Origin: Oscillospiraceae bacterium
Lineage (GTDB): Bacteria; Bacillota; Clostridia; Oscillospirales; CAG-272
Assembly (NCBI GenBank): GCA_015064285.1
Contig: SVSN01000004.1
Location: forward strand, 1-64,000
Reading direction: 5' to 3'
DNA: 64,000 nt
Shown here: positions 9,574 through 17,959 of the stretch, piece after piece
Layout of the letters: each line of letters begins with the position of its first letter
How positions within the stretch are numbered: position 1 is the stretch's first letter
Notes under the pieces: model-generated
Seen by the model: only the letters and a program-made list of their open reading frames with translations
What the model was told of the DNA's origin: nothing
Databases searched by the model: none
Translations under genes and position numbers: made by a program

Positions 9574-12432
9574 ATGCCTGAAAATATCATAATCCGCGGC
9601 GCGCGGATGAACAATCTGAAAAATATCGACCTGACCATACCCAGAGACAAGCTGGTGGTGATGACGGGGCTGTCCGGTTCCGGGAAGTCTTCCCTGGCCT
9701 TTGACACCCTCCATGCGGAAGGCCACAGACGGTTTGTGGAATCCCTGTCCTCCTACGCCAGAATGTTCCTCGGTCAGCTGGACAAGCCGGATGTGGACTC
9801 CATCGAGGGGCTTTCCCCTTCCATTTCCATTGACCAGAAGACTACCTCCAAAAATCCCCGTTCCACTGTGGGCACCGTAACCGAAATCTACGACTATCTC
9901 CGTCTGTTCTATGCCAGACTGGGGATTCCCCACTGTCCCGTGTGCGGCAAGGAAATCCGCCAGACCACCACGGACACCATCATCGACAAAATTCTGGAAT
10001 ATCCGGAAGGAGAGCGGCTGATCATTGCCTCCCCCGTGGTCAGAGGCAAAAAGGGACGGCACGAAAAGGTGTTTGCCGATGCCAGAAAGAACGGTTTTGT
10101 CCGGGTGCGGGTGGACGGGATCGTGTATGATCTGTCGGAAGAAATCGAACTGGATAAAAACAAGAAGCACAACATTGAGCTGGTCATCGACCGTATCATC
10201 ATCCGAGGCGATATCCGGGGACGGATCTCCGACTCTGTGGAAACAGCCCTCCGGGAATCCGACGGGTTTGTGAATGTGGTGCGGGTGCAGCGGGACAAAA
10301 AGGAAGAGGACGCCGATGTTGTGGAGTTTTCCACCAATTACGCCTGCGTGGAACACGGCATCTCCTTCGGGGAGCTGGAACCCCGGATGTTTTCCTTCAA
10401 TAATCCCTTCGGTGCCTGCCCGGAATGTTCGGGGCTGGGAGTTCTGCGTTCCGTTTCCCCCGACAAGATCATCGGGGACAACAGTCTTTCACTGGATTCC
10501 GGTGCCATCTGTGTCAACGGATTCAAGACCCTGACCGAGGACAGCTGGAACGGGCCGGTGATTTACGAAGTGCTGAAGCCTTTCGGCGTGGATCTGTCCA
10601 CACCGGTAAAGGACTATCCGAAAGCCGCCTATGATGCCCTGCTCTACGGCTCTCCGGAACCGGTAACGGCCATCCGGGTTTTCGGCGACCGGGTACAGCA
10701 GCAGACCATGCGGTACGAAGGCCTTGTGAAAATGGTATCCGACAGAGCACAGCCGGGTGCCTTCAACCATGAATACTACGAACAGTTTCTGACCGACACG
10801 GAATGTCCCCACTGCCACGGGGCAAGGCTGAACAAGGAAGCCACCTCCGTCACCATCGGCGGAAAGAATATCCACCAGTTCTGTTCCCTTTCCGTTACGG
10901 AAGCGCTGGCGTTTGTGAACTCCCTGACCTTCTCGGATACAGAAATGACCATCGCCAGAGAGATTCTGAAAGAGCTGAAAAGCCGGCTGTCCTTCCTTGC
11001 CAGTGTGGGGCTGGAATACCTGACCCTTTCCCGGCAGGCAGGCACTCTTTCCGGCGGCGAAGCACAGCGGATCCGGCTGGCCACACAGATCGGTTCCTCC
11101 CTTGCGGGGGTACTGTACATTCTGGACGAGCCATCCATCGGTCTCCACCAGAGAGACAACACCAAGCTGATTGCCACCCTGAAAATGCTCCGGGATCAGG
11201 GCAACTCCGTGATTGTGGTGGAGCATGATGAAGAAACCATGCTCTCCGCCGACTACCTGATCGACATCGGACCCGGTGCGGGGATCCACGGCGGGAACAT
11301 CATCGCCTGCGGCACCCCGGCGGAAGTAGCGGACAATCCCGATTCTCTGACCGGTGCGTATCTGTCCGGCAGACGAGCCATTCCGGTTCCCGCCATGCGC
11401 CGGGCAGGCAACGGAAAAACGCTGACCATTGTGGGGGCAAAAGAACACAATCTGAAAAACATTGATGTAAATATTCCCCTGGGCTGCTTTGTCTGTGTCA
11501 CAGGCGTATCCGGCTCCGGCAAGTCTTCTCTGATCAATTCCATTCTGTATCAGCGGCTTGCACACGATCTGAACAGAGCCATCACCTATCCCGGCGCCCA
11601 TACGAGGATCGACGGTGAGGAACATCTGGACAAAATCATCGCCATCGACCAGAGTCCCATCGGCAGAACGCCCCGTTCCAATCCCGCTACCTACACGGGG
11701 CTGTTCAACGACATCCGGGATCTGTTTGCCAAAACTCCCGGTGCCAAAATGCGAGGGTTCGGGCCGGGACGGTTCTCCTTCAACGTGAAGGGCGGCCGCT
11801 GTGAAGCCTGTGAAGGGGACGGCGTCAAGAAAATCGAGATGCACTTCCTGGCGGACGTCTATGTGAACTGCGATGCCTGCAAGGGGAAGCGGTACAACAG
11901 AGAAACGCTGGAGGTCAAGTACAAGGAAAAGAGCATCTCCGATGTACTGGACATGACAGCAGAGGAAGGAGTCGCCTTCTTCTCGGAAATTCCCAAGATT
12001 GCCTCCCGGCTCCAGCTGCTCTGCGATGTGGGGCTGGGGTACATCAAAATCGGTCAGTCCTCCACCACCCTGTCCGGCGGTGAAGCACAGAGAGTCAAGC
12101 TGGCCACGGAGCTGTCCAAACGGCAGACCGGCCGGACCATTTACATTCTGGACGAGCCCACCACAGGGCTCCACTCTGCCGATGTGGAAAAGCTGATCGC
12201 GGTACTGGAACGGCTGGTGGAACAGGGGAACTCCATTGTGGTGATCGAGCACAATCTGGACGTCATCAAAACCGCCGACCACATCATCGACATGGGTCCG
12301 GAAGGCGGCGACAGAGGCGGCACGGTCATTGCGGAAGGCACGCCGGAAGAGGTAGCCTGCTGCATACATTCCTGGACAGGACGGTATCTCCGGGAAAAGC
12401 TGGGGATGGAACCCTGGAAAGACGAAGAATAA
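9574..12432 (+). CDS. uvrA: Excinuclease ABC subunit A
   Basis: A 952-residue UvrA, normal length. It has two ABC ATPase modules. The first Walker A is GLSGSGKSS (32-40) with signature [17 protein letters not shown]. The second Walker A is GVSGSGKSS with signature [16 protein letters not shown]. Zinc-binding cysteine clusters are visible (CPVCGKE; CPECSG; the C-terminal CEACEGDG paired with CDACKGK). UvrA recognises bulky DNA lesions with UvrB in nucleotide-excision repair. No uvrB or uvrC lies in the window. AAAGGA precedes the start. With only 24 bp after the helicase and no terminator between them, read-through from the TerB promoter is likely. Confidence 0.98.
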   Translation: MPENIIIRGARMNNLKNIDLTIPRDKLVVMTGLSGSGKSSLAFDTLHAEGHRRFVESLSSYARMFLGQLDKPDVDSIEGLSPSISIDQKTTSKNPRSTVGTVTEIYDYLRLFYARLGIPHCPVCGKEIRQTTTDTIIDKILEYPEGERLIIASPVVRGKKGRHEKVFADARKNGFVRVRVDGIVYDLSEEIELDKNKKHNIELVIDRIIIRGDIRGRISDSVETALRESDGFVNVVRVQRDKKEEDADVVEFSTNYACVEHGISFGELEPRMFSFNNPFGACPECSGLGVLRSVSPDKIIGDNSLSLDSGAICVNGFKTLTEDSWNGPVIYEVLKPFGVDLSTPVKDYPKAAYDALLYGSPEPVTAIRVFGDRVQQQTMRYEGLVKMVSDRAQPGAFNHEYYEQFLTDTECPHCHGARLNKEATSVTIGGKNIHQFCSLSVTEALAFVNSLTFSDTEMTIAREILKELKSRLSFLASVGLEYLTLSRQAGTLSGGEAQRIRLATQIGSSLAGVLYILDEPSIGLHQRDNTKLIATLKMLRDQGNSVIVVEHDEETMLSADYLIDIGPGAGIHGGNIIACGTPAEVADNPDSLTGAYLSGRRAIPVPAMRRAGNGKTLTIVGAKEHNLKNIDVNIPLGCFVCVTGVSGSGKSSLINSILYQRLAHDLNRAITYPGAHTRIDGEEHLDKIIAIDQSPIGRTPRSNPATYTGLFNDIRDLFAKTPGAKMRGFGPGRFSFNVKGGRCEACEGDGVKKIEMHFLADVYVNCDACKGKRYNRETLEVKYKEKSISDVLDMTAEEGVAFFSEIPKIASRLQLLCDVGLGYIKIGQSSTTLSGGEAQRVKLATELSKRQTGRTIYILDEPTTGLHSADVEKLIAVLERLVEQGNSIVVIEHNLDVIKTADHIIDMGPEGGDRGGTVIAEGTPEEVACCIHSWTGRYLREKLGMEPWKDEE

Positions 12433-12443
12433 CTCCAGAATAC

Positions 12444-12475
12444 AAACAGTTCTGCTATCCGTGGGACTGTTTTTG
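12444..12475 (+). terminator. Probable rho-independent terminator after uvrA
   Basis: AAACAGT and ACTGTTT pair around a 15-base loop and are followed by TTTTG. The stem is short but well placed 12 bp after the uvrA stop, closing the TerB-to-uvrA transcript. Confidence 0.55.
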
Positions 12476-12495
12476 TCTGTTTCCACAAATTCCTG

Positions 12496-12524
12496 TTGCA
12501 ATTCCGAAAAATTCATGTTATACT
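12496..12524 (+). promoter_or_regulatory. SigA-type promoter of first tandem lipoprotein gene
   Basis: TTGCAA (12496-12501), 17 bp, TATACT (12519-12524), 33 bp before the start codon. An AAAAGGAG ribosome site lies between. Confidence 0.65.
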
Positions 12525-12557
12525 GATAAAAAAATCCGCAAAAGGAGACAGTTTCTT

Positions 12558-14084
12558 ATGAAATCTATGAAAAAATGGATAACTCTGCTGCTTGCGGCTG
12601 CCATGCTGACCGGGATGACGGCCTGCGGCGATACAGAAACCGGCACAACAGAAACCACGCCTGCGGAAACGACGGACACATCCCTGCAGACGGATGCGGC
12701 GGAAACCGATCCGGCGGAGCGGGACGATCTGCCCACCGACAACAAGGAATACGAAGGTTACAACTTTACCATCATCAGCTTTGATTTTCCCGATGCGGCG
12801 ATTGCATGGCGGGTAGCCGATATCTACACGGAGGAACTGAACGGCGAACGGATCAACGACGCTGTGTTTGAAAGAAATCTTGCCATGACCGACAGGTTCG
12901 GCGTAACGGTTGCCCAGAATCTGATCAACCGGGACACCGTTGTCAGCGAAGTCAAGCAGCTGATCACCGCCGGAGACGATGCTTTCGACCTGTTCCAGTG
13001 CAACGCCATGAACCAGTCCTCGCTGGCCGTGGAAGGGTACCTGCTGGATATGGCAAAAATCGATTATATCGACTTTGACAAGGCATGGTGGGACAGAAGC
13101 GCCATGGAAGGGATTTCCGTAGGCGGTAAGATCTACCACGCTTTCGGTGACAACAGCCTCAACAGCAAAAAGTCCACCCTGGCGGTGCTGTTCAACAAGG
13201 CTCTGACCGAAAAAGCCGGGGTTCCCGATCTGTACACCACTGTCAAGGAAGGGGACTGGACTCTGGATCTGCTGACGGAATATGCGGAACAGATCGCCAT
13301 GGACGTCAACGGTGACGGCGCGCGTACTTATGGAGATGATATCTTCGGTGTGGGCATTGAGCATGGGGTAGCCGTATGGGCATTCTCCTCCTCCGGCCTG
13401 ACCACCTTCTCCATCGCCGACGACGGCAGCGCCGTTTATAACCTGAACTCCTCCGCCGCTTTGGATGCCATGGAAATCGTGAACCGGTTTATGACCGCCA
13501 GCCCCGATTTCGTGCTGAACGCCCAGAACGCCCCCGGCGAATACAACGGCAACTTCGTGGAATTCCGGAAACTGTTCATGTCTGACAAGATCGGGTTCTA
13601 CATGGGCCACCTGGGTACCGTTACCCTGGTAGGCGGCGAAATGAACTCCGACTTCGGCATCCTGCCCTTCCCCAAGGTATTTGCGGATCAGGACGAATAC
13701 TACAGCACCCTCCAGCTCAACAATGCCATGACCGTTTCCGTACCCAAGTCCGCCTCCGACACCACCCGGACAGGACTTCTGACTGAAGCCTACGTAATGT
13801 TCTCCCACGACACGGTACTGCCTGCCTACTACGACTACACCCTGACCATGCGCAGCGCCCGTGACGAAGAATCCGAAGAAATGCTGGATATCATCTTCGC
13901 CAACCGGATTTTCGATATCGGCATCGCCTTCTCCGGCAATCTCGCCTCCGGCCCCTACAAATTCCTGACCGACACAGGTATTGCGGAAACCTTCAACTAC
14001 GCCTCCAAGGAAGCCTCTACGCAGAAATCGCTGATCACCGCTTTTGAAAAGTCGCTGGCCGCCATCCTGGAAATTGAATACTGA
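12558..14084 (+). CDS. Extracellular solute-binding lipoprotein (tandem copy 1)
   Basis: A 508-residue secreted lipoprotein. The signal peptide ends in the lipobox L-T-G-M-T-A-C, and a Thr/Glu-rich tether to about residue 55 follows. The mature part is a family-1 solute-binding fold of the sugar ABC type (KQLITAGDDAFDLFQC; LAVLFNKALTEKAG). Near residue 249 a D-V-N-G-D-G-x-x-T-x-x-D-D loop has the spacing of an EF-hand calcium site. It is closely similar to the next gene over its whole length, e.g. E-R-I-N-D-A-V-F-E-R-N in both, so the two arose by tandem duplication. No permease or ATPase gene is adjacent; the transporter must be encoded elsewhere, or the protein has another receptor role. 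The ligand is unknown, probably an oligosaccharide. Confidence 0.85.
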   Translation: MKSMKKWITLLLAAAMLTGMTACGDTETGTTETTPAETTDTSLQTDAAETDPAERDDLPTDNKEYEGYNFTIISFDFPDAAIAWRVADIYTEELNGERINDAVFERNLAMTDRFGVTVAQNLINRDTVVSEVKQLITAGDDAFDLFQCNAMNQSSLAVEGYLLDMAKIDYIDFDKAWWDRSAMEGISVGGKIYHAFGDNSLNSKKSTLAVLFNKALTEKAGVPDLYTTVKEGDWTLDLLTEYAEQIAMDVNGDGARTYGDDIFGVGIEHGVAVWAFSSSGLTTFSIADDGSAVYNLNSSAALDAMEIVNRFMTASPDFVLNAQNAPGEYNGNFVEFRKLFMSDKIGFYMGHLGTVTLVGGEMNSDFGILPFPKVFADQDEYYSTLQLNNAMTVSVPKSASDTTRTGLLTEAYVMFSHDTVLPAYYDYTLTMRSARDEESEEMLDIIFANRIFDIGIAFSGNLASGPYKFLTDTGIAETFNYASKEASTQKSLITAFEKSLAAILEIEY

Positions 14085-14094
14085 TCTCTGAAAG

Positions 14095-14119
14095 AACCGG
14101 TCTCCACCGGTTTTTTCTT
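14095..14119 (+). terminator. Rho-independent terminator
   Basis: AACCGGT, CTCC loop, ACCGGTT, then TTTTTC. A strong seven-pair hairpin 10 bp after the first lipoprotein gene shows that the tandem copies are transcribed separately. Confidence 0.85.
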
Positions 14120-14182
14120 TGCAGATTTCCCACAGATTCCATGCTTTTTGAAAAATACTCGTATTGCACAAATAATTATCTC

Positions 14183-14211
14183 TTGCTAAAGGCATTATTT
14201 TATGATATAAT
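14183..14211 (+). promoter_or_regulatory. SigA-type promoter of second tandem lipoprotein gene
   Basis: TTGCTA (14183-14188), 17 bp, perfect TATAAT (14206-14211), followed by AGGAG at 14230-14234 and the start at 14243. The surrounding DNA is AT rich. Confidence 0.7.
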
Positions 14212-14242
14212 AATGTATATTATATCGTCAGGAGATACATAT

Positions 14243-15754
14243 ATGAAAAAAATCATTACCTGGCTGCTGTTGGCAGCTATGCTGACCGGTATGACAGCCT
14301 GCGGCGGTGCTGCCACGGATGATCCCGCAGCCGACACCAATGCAGCCGACACCACCCCTGTGGAAACCGAAGCGGAAACGCCCGATCCGGCAGAACTGGA
14401 TGAACTGCCCACCGATGTGAAGTACGACGGCTATGACTTCCGGATCATGACCCACGAATTCCCCGCTGTCAACGTGGCATGGGTAATTCAGGACATCGCA
14501 GCGGAAGAGCTGACCGGGGAACGGATCAACGACGCCGTATTTGAAAGAAACGCACAGTTTACCGAACGTTTCGGCGCCAATGTTGTGGAAGTGCTGGATG
14601 ACACCACCAAGGTTGTGAACACTGTAAAGCAGCTGATCTCCGCCGGGGATGACGCCTTTGACCTGTTCCAGACCGGTGTGTTCAACCAGAGTTCCCTCTC
14701 CGTACAGGGCTACATCCTGAACATGAACAACATCGACTATCTGAACTTTGAAAAAGCCTGGTGGGACATCAGCGCCATGAAGGGCGTGACCATCGGTGAC
14801 AAGATCTTCCACGCCTTCGGCGACAACAGCCTGAACGGCAAGAAGGGTACATACGTTATCCTGTTCAACAAGGCCCTGACCGAAGATGCCGGTGTGCCTG
14901 ACCTGTACACCCTCGTCAGGGAAGGCGGCTGGACCGTGGACAAGCTGGCGGAATACGGCGAACAGATCGCCCGTGACGTCAACGGTGACGGCGCTCTGAC
15001 CTGGGGCGACGACGTATACGGCATCGGCCTCCAGAAGGAAGTGGCTCTGGCCCTGTTCTCCGCAGCCGGCGTGACCTCCTTCTCCTTCAACGAAGACGGA
15101 TCCTACAACTATCATCTGGCCGACGCCAATGTGGTGGACGCCATGGGTATCATCAATAACTTCATGACCTCCGCCATGGAATACTCCGTGAACTGCGAAC
15201 TGGAAACCGGCGAATACAAGCAGAACTGGCCCGAATTCCGGAATCTGTTTATGTCTGACAAGATCGGCTTCTTCATGGGCCATCTGGGTACCGTTACCCT
15301 GGTTGGCGGCGATATGAACTCCGACTTCGGAATTCTGCCCTTCCCCAAGGTGCTGCCCGATCAGGATCAGTACTACAACGCATTCCAGTACGGCAATGTA
15401 ATGTCCATCTCTATTCCCAAGACCTGCCAGGACACCACCCGTACCGGACTTCTGACCGAAGCATATGTAATGCTGTCCCACGACACCGTGCTGCCCGCGT
15501 ATTATGACTACACCCTGACCATGCGAAACGCCCGTGACACAGAATCTGCCGAAATGCTGGACATCATCTTCTCCTCCCGTGTGTTTGACGTAGGGATTGC
15601 CTATGCCAATGCCAACATCGGTATGTACAAGTTCCTGCAGGATGCCGGGAATGCAGAAACCTTCAACTACGCTTCCAGCGAAGCTTCCAACAAGGCCGCC
15701 CTCATTGCCGAAATGGAAAAGAACATTGAAGCTCTGGATCAGTACGCTGAATAA
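14243..15754 (+). CDS. Extracellular solute-binding lipoprotein (tandem copy 2)
   Basis: A 503-residue paralogue of the preceding gene. The signal peptide ends L-T-G-M-T-A-C, with an Asp/Thr/Ala-rich tether to ~50 and a family-1 solute-binding fold behind it. The EF-hand-like D-V-N-G-D-G loop begins near residue 245. Long stretches match copy 1 exactly or nearly so, such as G-F-F/Y-M-G-H-L-G-T-V-T-L-V-G-G and S-D-F-G-I-L-P-F-P-K-V. The N-terminal domain surface differs more (I-Q-D-I-A-A versus V-A-D-I-Y-T), which may mean different ligands. The start at 14243 follows AGGAG; upstream in-frame codons overlap the promoter. It has its own promoter and terminator and no linked permease. Confidence 0.87.
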   Translation: MKKIITWLLLAAMLTGMTACGGAATDDPAADTNAADTTPVETEAETPDPAELDELPTDVKYDGYDFRIMTHEFPAVNVAWVIQDIAAEELTGERINDAVFERNAQFTERFGANVVEVLDDTTKVVNTVKQLISAGDDAFDLFQTGVFNQSSLSVQGYILNMNNIDYLNFEKAWWDISAMKGVTIGDKIFHAFGDNSLNGKKGTYVILFNKALTEDAGVPDLYTLVREGGWTVDKLAEYGEQIARDVNGDGALTWGDDVYGIGLQKEVALALFSAAGVTSFSFNEDGSYNYHLADANVVDAMGIINNFMTSAMEYSVNCELETGEYKQNWPEFRNLFMSDKIGFFMGHLGTVTLVGGDMNSDFGILPFPKVLPDQDQYYNAFQYGNVMSISIPKTCQDTTRTGLLTEAYVMLSHDTVLPAYYDYTLTMRNARDTESAEMLDIIFSSRVFDVGIAYANANIGMYKFLQDAGNAETFNYASSEASNKAALIAEMEKNIEALDQYAE

Positions 15755-15762
15755 ATCCGAAC

Positions 15763-15797
15763 AAAAGGATCGGTTAACCGCCGGTCCTTTTTTGTTT
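15763..15797 (+). terminator. Rho-independent terminator
   Basis: AAAAGGATCGG pairs with CCGGTCCTTTT (one G-T wobble) around TTAACCG-type bases, followed by TTTTTTG. It lies 9 bp after the second lipoprotein gene. Confidence 0.8.
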
Positions 15798-15823
15798 TTC
15801 CGAAACTTTTTTCCGTTTCCCCC

Positions 15824-15852
15824 TTGACAAATATATCGGAAGGCGTTATAAT
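15824..15852 (+). promoter_or_regulatory. Consensus SigA promoter of the padR operon
   Basis: TTGACA (15824-15829), 17 bp containing ATATATCGG, TATAAT (15847-15852). Both hexamers match consensus, as is common for promoters held down by a repressor. Confidence 0.85.
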
Positions 15853-15859
15853 GTATATA

Positions 15860-15886
15860 CGTTATATCGAATGCCGTTATATCGAA
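15860..15886 (+). promoter_or_regulatory. Candidate PadR operator repeats
   Basis: CGTTATATCGAA occurs twice in direct orientation, at 15860-15871 and 15875-15886, 15 bp apart. They sit just downstream of the -10. A related half-site (ATATATCGG) lies in the promoter spacer. The position, over the transcription start, suits autorepression by the PadR protein encoded next. Binding is inferred. Confidence 0.55.
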
Positions 15887-15904
15887 AGACGAAAGGAATA
15901 GAGT

Positions 15905-16225
15905 ATGGCAAATCAGGCATTGACGGAAGCGGTTTATTACATCCTGCTGTCGCTGACAGAACCCATGCACGGGTATGGGATCATGCAAAATGTGGAAAAG
16001 CTGTCCGGCGGCAGAGTCAGGCTGGCAGCAGGCACTCTGTACGGCGCCATCAGCTCCCTGCTGGAAAAAGGATGGATCACGGCACTGCCCGGCGAAAAGG
16101 ACAGCCGGAAGAAAGAATACCGGATCACAGCGGAAGGACGGCTGGTACTGCTGGACGAGCTGGCCAGACTGACAGAGCTTTTGGAAAACGGAAAGAAACT
16201 GTTCGGAGGAAACGATCATGCGTAA
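15905..16225 (+). CDS. PadR family transcriptional regulator
   Basis: A 106-residue short-type PadR repressor. It is a winged helix with L-T-E-A-V-Y-Y-I-L-L-S-L near the N terminus, M-H-G-Y-G-I-M-Q in the first helices, G-T-L-Y-G-A-I-S-S-L in the recognition helix, and the wing K-D-S-R-K-K-E-Y-R-I-T. A single C-terminal dimerisation helix follows. Its GAAAGGA ribosome site lies 8 bp upstream. The next gene, a DUF2812 membrane protein, overlaps its 3' end by 8 bp; PadR-DUF2812 pairs are a recurring Firmicutes unit. The repeats at the promoter suggest autoregulation. The inducer is unknown. Confidence 0.93.
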   Translation: MANQALTEAVYYILLSLTEPMHGYGIMQNVEKLSGGRVRLAAGTLYGAISSLLEKGWITALPGEKDSRKKEYRITAEGRLVLLDELARLTELLENGKKLFGGNDHA

Positions 16226-16757
16226 AACGGTATATAAATGGTTCTGGGCGTGGGATTTTGACAAGGAAGAAAAGTGGCTGAACGAAATGGCGGCAAAAGG
16301 ACTGACGCTCTGTGCCACGCACTTTACCAAGTATGTCTTCGAGGAAACGGATCCCGGCGCCTATCAGATACGGATCGAACTGCTGGAGAAGCACCCCACC
16401 CATCCGGAAAGCGAGAAATACATACGCTTTATCGAGGAAACCGGCGCGGAACAGGTGTCCAGCTGGATCGACTGGGTTTATTTCCGCAAAAAGACCGCTG
16501 ACGGCCCCTTTGAGCTGTTCTCGGACAATACCTCCCGGGTACGGATGCTGAACCGGGTCATCGGGCTGCTGACCACACTGCTGGTACTGTGTCTGGCATC
16601 CGGGGGATACAACCTTTTCCTGTACTTCCTGTGGGGAAATACGGTCAGTCTGGTAGGGCTTCTGCCGCTGGCGGTGTCGGTACTGCTGGGCATCGGCCTT
16701 TGGCGAATTCTGAAAAAGAAGAAAACTCTGGCAAAGGAACAGACCCTGTTTGAATAA
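16218..16757 (+). CDS. DUF2812 domain membrane protein
   Basis: A 179-residue protein. The N-terminal ~100 residues are the cytoplasmic DUF2812 domain, with the usual opening W-F-W-A-W-D-F-D-K-E-E-K-W-L-N-E-M-A-A-K-G. Two transmembrane helices follow (about 113-135 and 141-162), then a basic tail KKKKTLAKE. DUF2812 proteins are routinely paired with PadR regulators and are thought to take part in envelope-stress or drug responses, but no activity is known. It overlaps padR by 8 bp (GGAGG upstream of its ATG), so the two are translated together. Confidence 0.85.
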   Translation: MRKTVYKWFWAWDFDKEEKWLNEMAAKGLTLCATHFTKYVFEETDPGAYQIRIELLEKHPTHPESEKYIRFIEETGAEQVSSWIDWVYFRKKTADGPFELFSDNTSRVRMLNRVIGLLTTLLVLCLASGGYNLFLYFLWGNTVSLVGLLPLAVSVLLGIGLWRILKKKKTLAKEQTLFE

Positions 16758-16765
16758 TCGCATAC

Positions 16766-16814
16766 AAAAAGAACCGGTTCATCCCACCATCAGAAGGAAG
16801 TTCCGGTTCCTTTG
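16766..16814. terminator. Bidirectional terminator between convergent genes
   Basis: GAACCGG (16771-16777) pairs with CCGGTTC (16803-16809), flanked by an A-run on the left and TTTGC on the right. It separates the DUF2812 gene from the minus-strand namZ-like gene that ends at 16817. Confidence 0.6.
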
Positions 16815-16816
16815 CT

Positions 16817-17959
16817 TTAATAGAGGTAATATACCTTTGTCATCTCCTGCCAGTCGGCAACCTTTTCCCCTTCCCGGGCAATGTATGCATCCGCCTCAAA
16901 GTCCTGTCGGAGAACATCGTCCGTCCCCAGCAGATTGGTGATGAAAGAGCGTGTCTGGGTTTCTTCCGGATGGAGTGACCGCAGGGCACAGAACAGCCGA
17001 AGCCCTGTTTCAAAAGGCCGGTAGGCTTCCCTGTCGTGGATGTGGAGCTGTACGCCCCTGCAAAGCTGGCCTGCGTGCTTGGAGAAAGTGGGGGTAAAAT
17101 AGGCCTCTCTGAGATACACCCCCGGCTGCTCACCCATTTTGTCCAGCAGTGCGCGAACATCCACCCAGGGGGCGCCGATCATCTCAAAAGGCTTGGTAGT
17201 ACCCCGCCCTTCGGAGAGATTGGTTCCTTCAAAGATACAGGTACCGATGTAGCTGTAGGCTGTGTCCACGGTAGGCAGGTTGGGGCTGGGCTGGATGAAA
17301 CACAGATCCGTGTCATCGAAATCCATGTGCCGCTCCCATCCTTCGCAGGGAACCACCGTCAGGCTGCAGCCGATTTTTTCCGTTTCGTTGATCATCCGGG
17401 CAAACTCACCCACGGTCAGACCGGAACGGGTAGCGGTGGGGTACCGACCCACGAAGGTGGAGAAACGCCTGTCCAGAATGGTGCCTTCCGCCTTGGTACC
17501 GCCGATGGGATTGGGTCTGTCCAGCACCACAAACCGGACGCCGGAGGCCGCACAGTGGATCATGGCATCGGTCATGGTGTACTGGTAGGTATAAAACCGG
17601 GCGCCGATATCCTGTATATCAAAGAATACCGTATCCAGCTCCGCCATCACTTTAGCCGCATCCGCAGCCCCCTTGCCGTAGTAGCTGTACACCGGCAGTC
17701 CCGTGGCAGGGTCGGTGTAGAAGCTTTCCACTTCCCCGCCGGCCTGTGCGTCTCCCCTGACGCCGTGTTCCGGCCCGAACAGCGCCCGCAGATCGCAAAC
17801 CTGCCGGAGCATATCCACTGTGGAAGTCATATTCCGCAGAACCCCTGTGGGATTGGTGATCAGTCCGCACTTTCCGGGATCCGGAAGTCCCAGCCGGGCA
17901 AGGGCAGCCCTTCCGTCTCCTGCCAGCACATCCGCACCGCAGTATACTGTCTTTTTCAT
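16817..17959 (-). CDS. namZ: NamZ-like exo-beta-N-acetylmuramidase (DUF1343)
   Basis: A 380-residue protein matching DUF1343, the family of Bacillus subtilis NamZ (YbbC). NamZ removes MurNAc from the non-reducing ends of peptidoglycan fragments. Visible hallmarks are G-L-I-T-N-P-T-G, F-G-P-E-H-G-V-R-G, F-D-I-Q-D-I-G-A-R-F-Y-T-Y, L-D-R-P-N-P-I-G-G, and Y-x-G-T-C-I-F-E-G-T-N-L-S-E-G-R-G-T-T-K-P-F. There is no clear signal peptide, so it may act in the cytoplasm on imported muropeptides. The start overlaps the upstream serine-hydrolase stop by ATGA, i.e. tight coupling. It is the last gene of the GH35-murQ-murK operon, which matches its catabolic role. Confidence 0.88.
   Translation of the reverse strand: MKKTVYCGADVLAGDGRAALARLGLPDPGKCGLITNPTGVLRNMTSTVDMLRQVCDLRALFGPEHGVRGDAQAGGEVESFYTDPATGLPVYSYYGKGAADAAKVMAELDTVFFDIQDIGARFYTYQYTMTDAMIHCAASGVRFVVLDRPNPIGGTKAEGTILDRRFSTFVGRYPTATRSGLTVGEFARMINETEKIGCSLTVVPCEGWERHMDFDDTDLCFIQPSPNLPTVDTAYSYIGTCIFEGTNLSEGRGTTKPFEMIGAPWVDVRALLDKMGEQPGVYLREAYFTPTFSKHAGQLCRGVQLHIHDREAYRPFETGLRLFCALRSLHPEETQTRSFITNLLGTDDVLRQDFEADAYIAREGEKVADWQEMTKVYYLY

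Noticed and set aside
10489..12516. A 675-codon minus-strand frame opposite uvrA
   Set aside because: Antisense shadow of a conserved gene; low-complexity composition and no start signals.
14228..16330. A 700-codon minus-strand frame opposite the second binding protein and padR
   Set aside because: Crosses a terminator, a promoter and two real genes; no domain.
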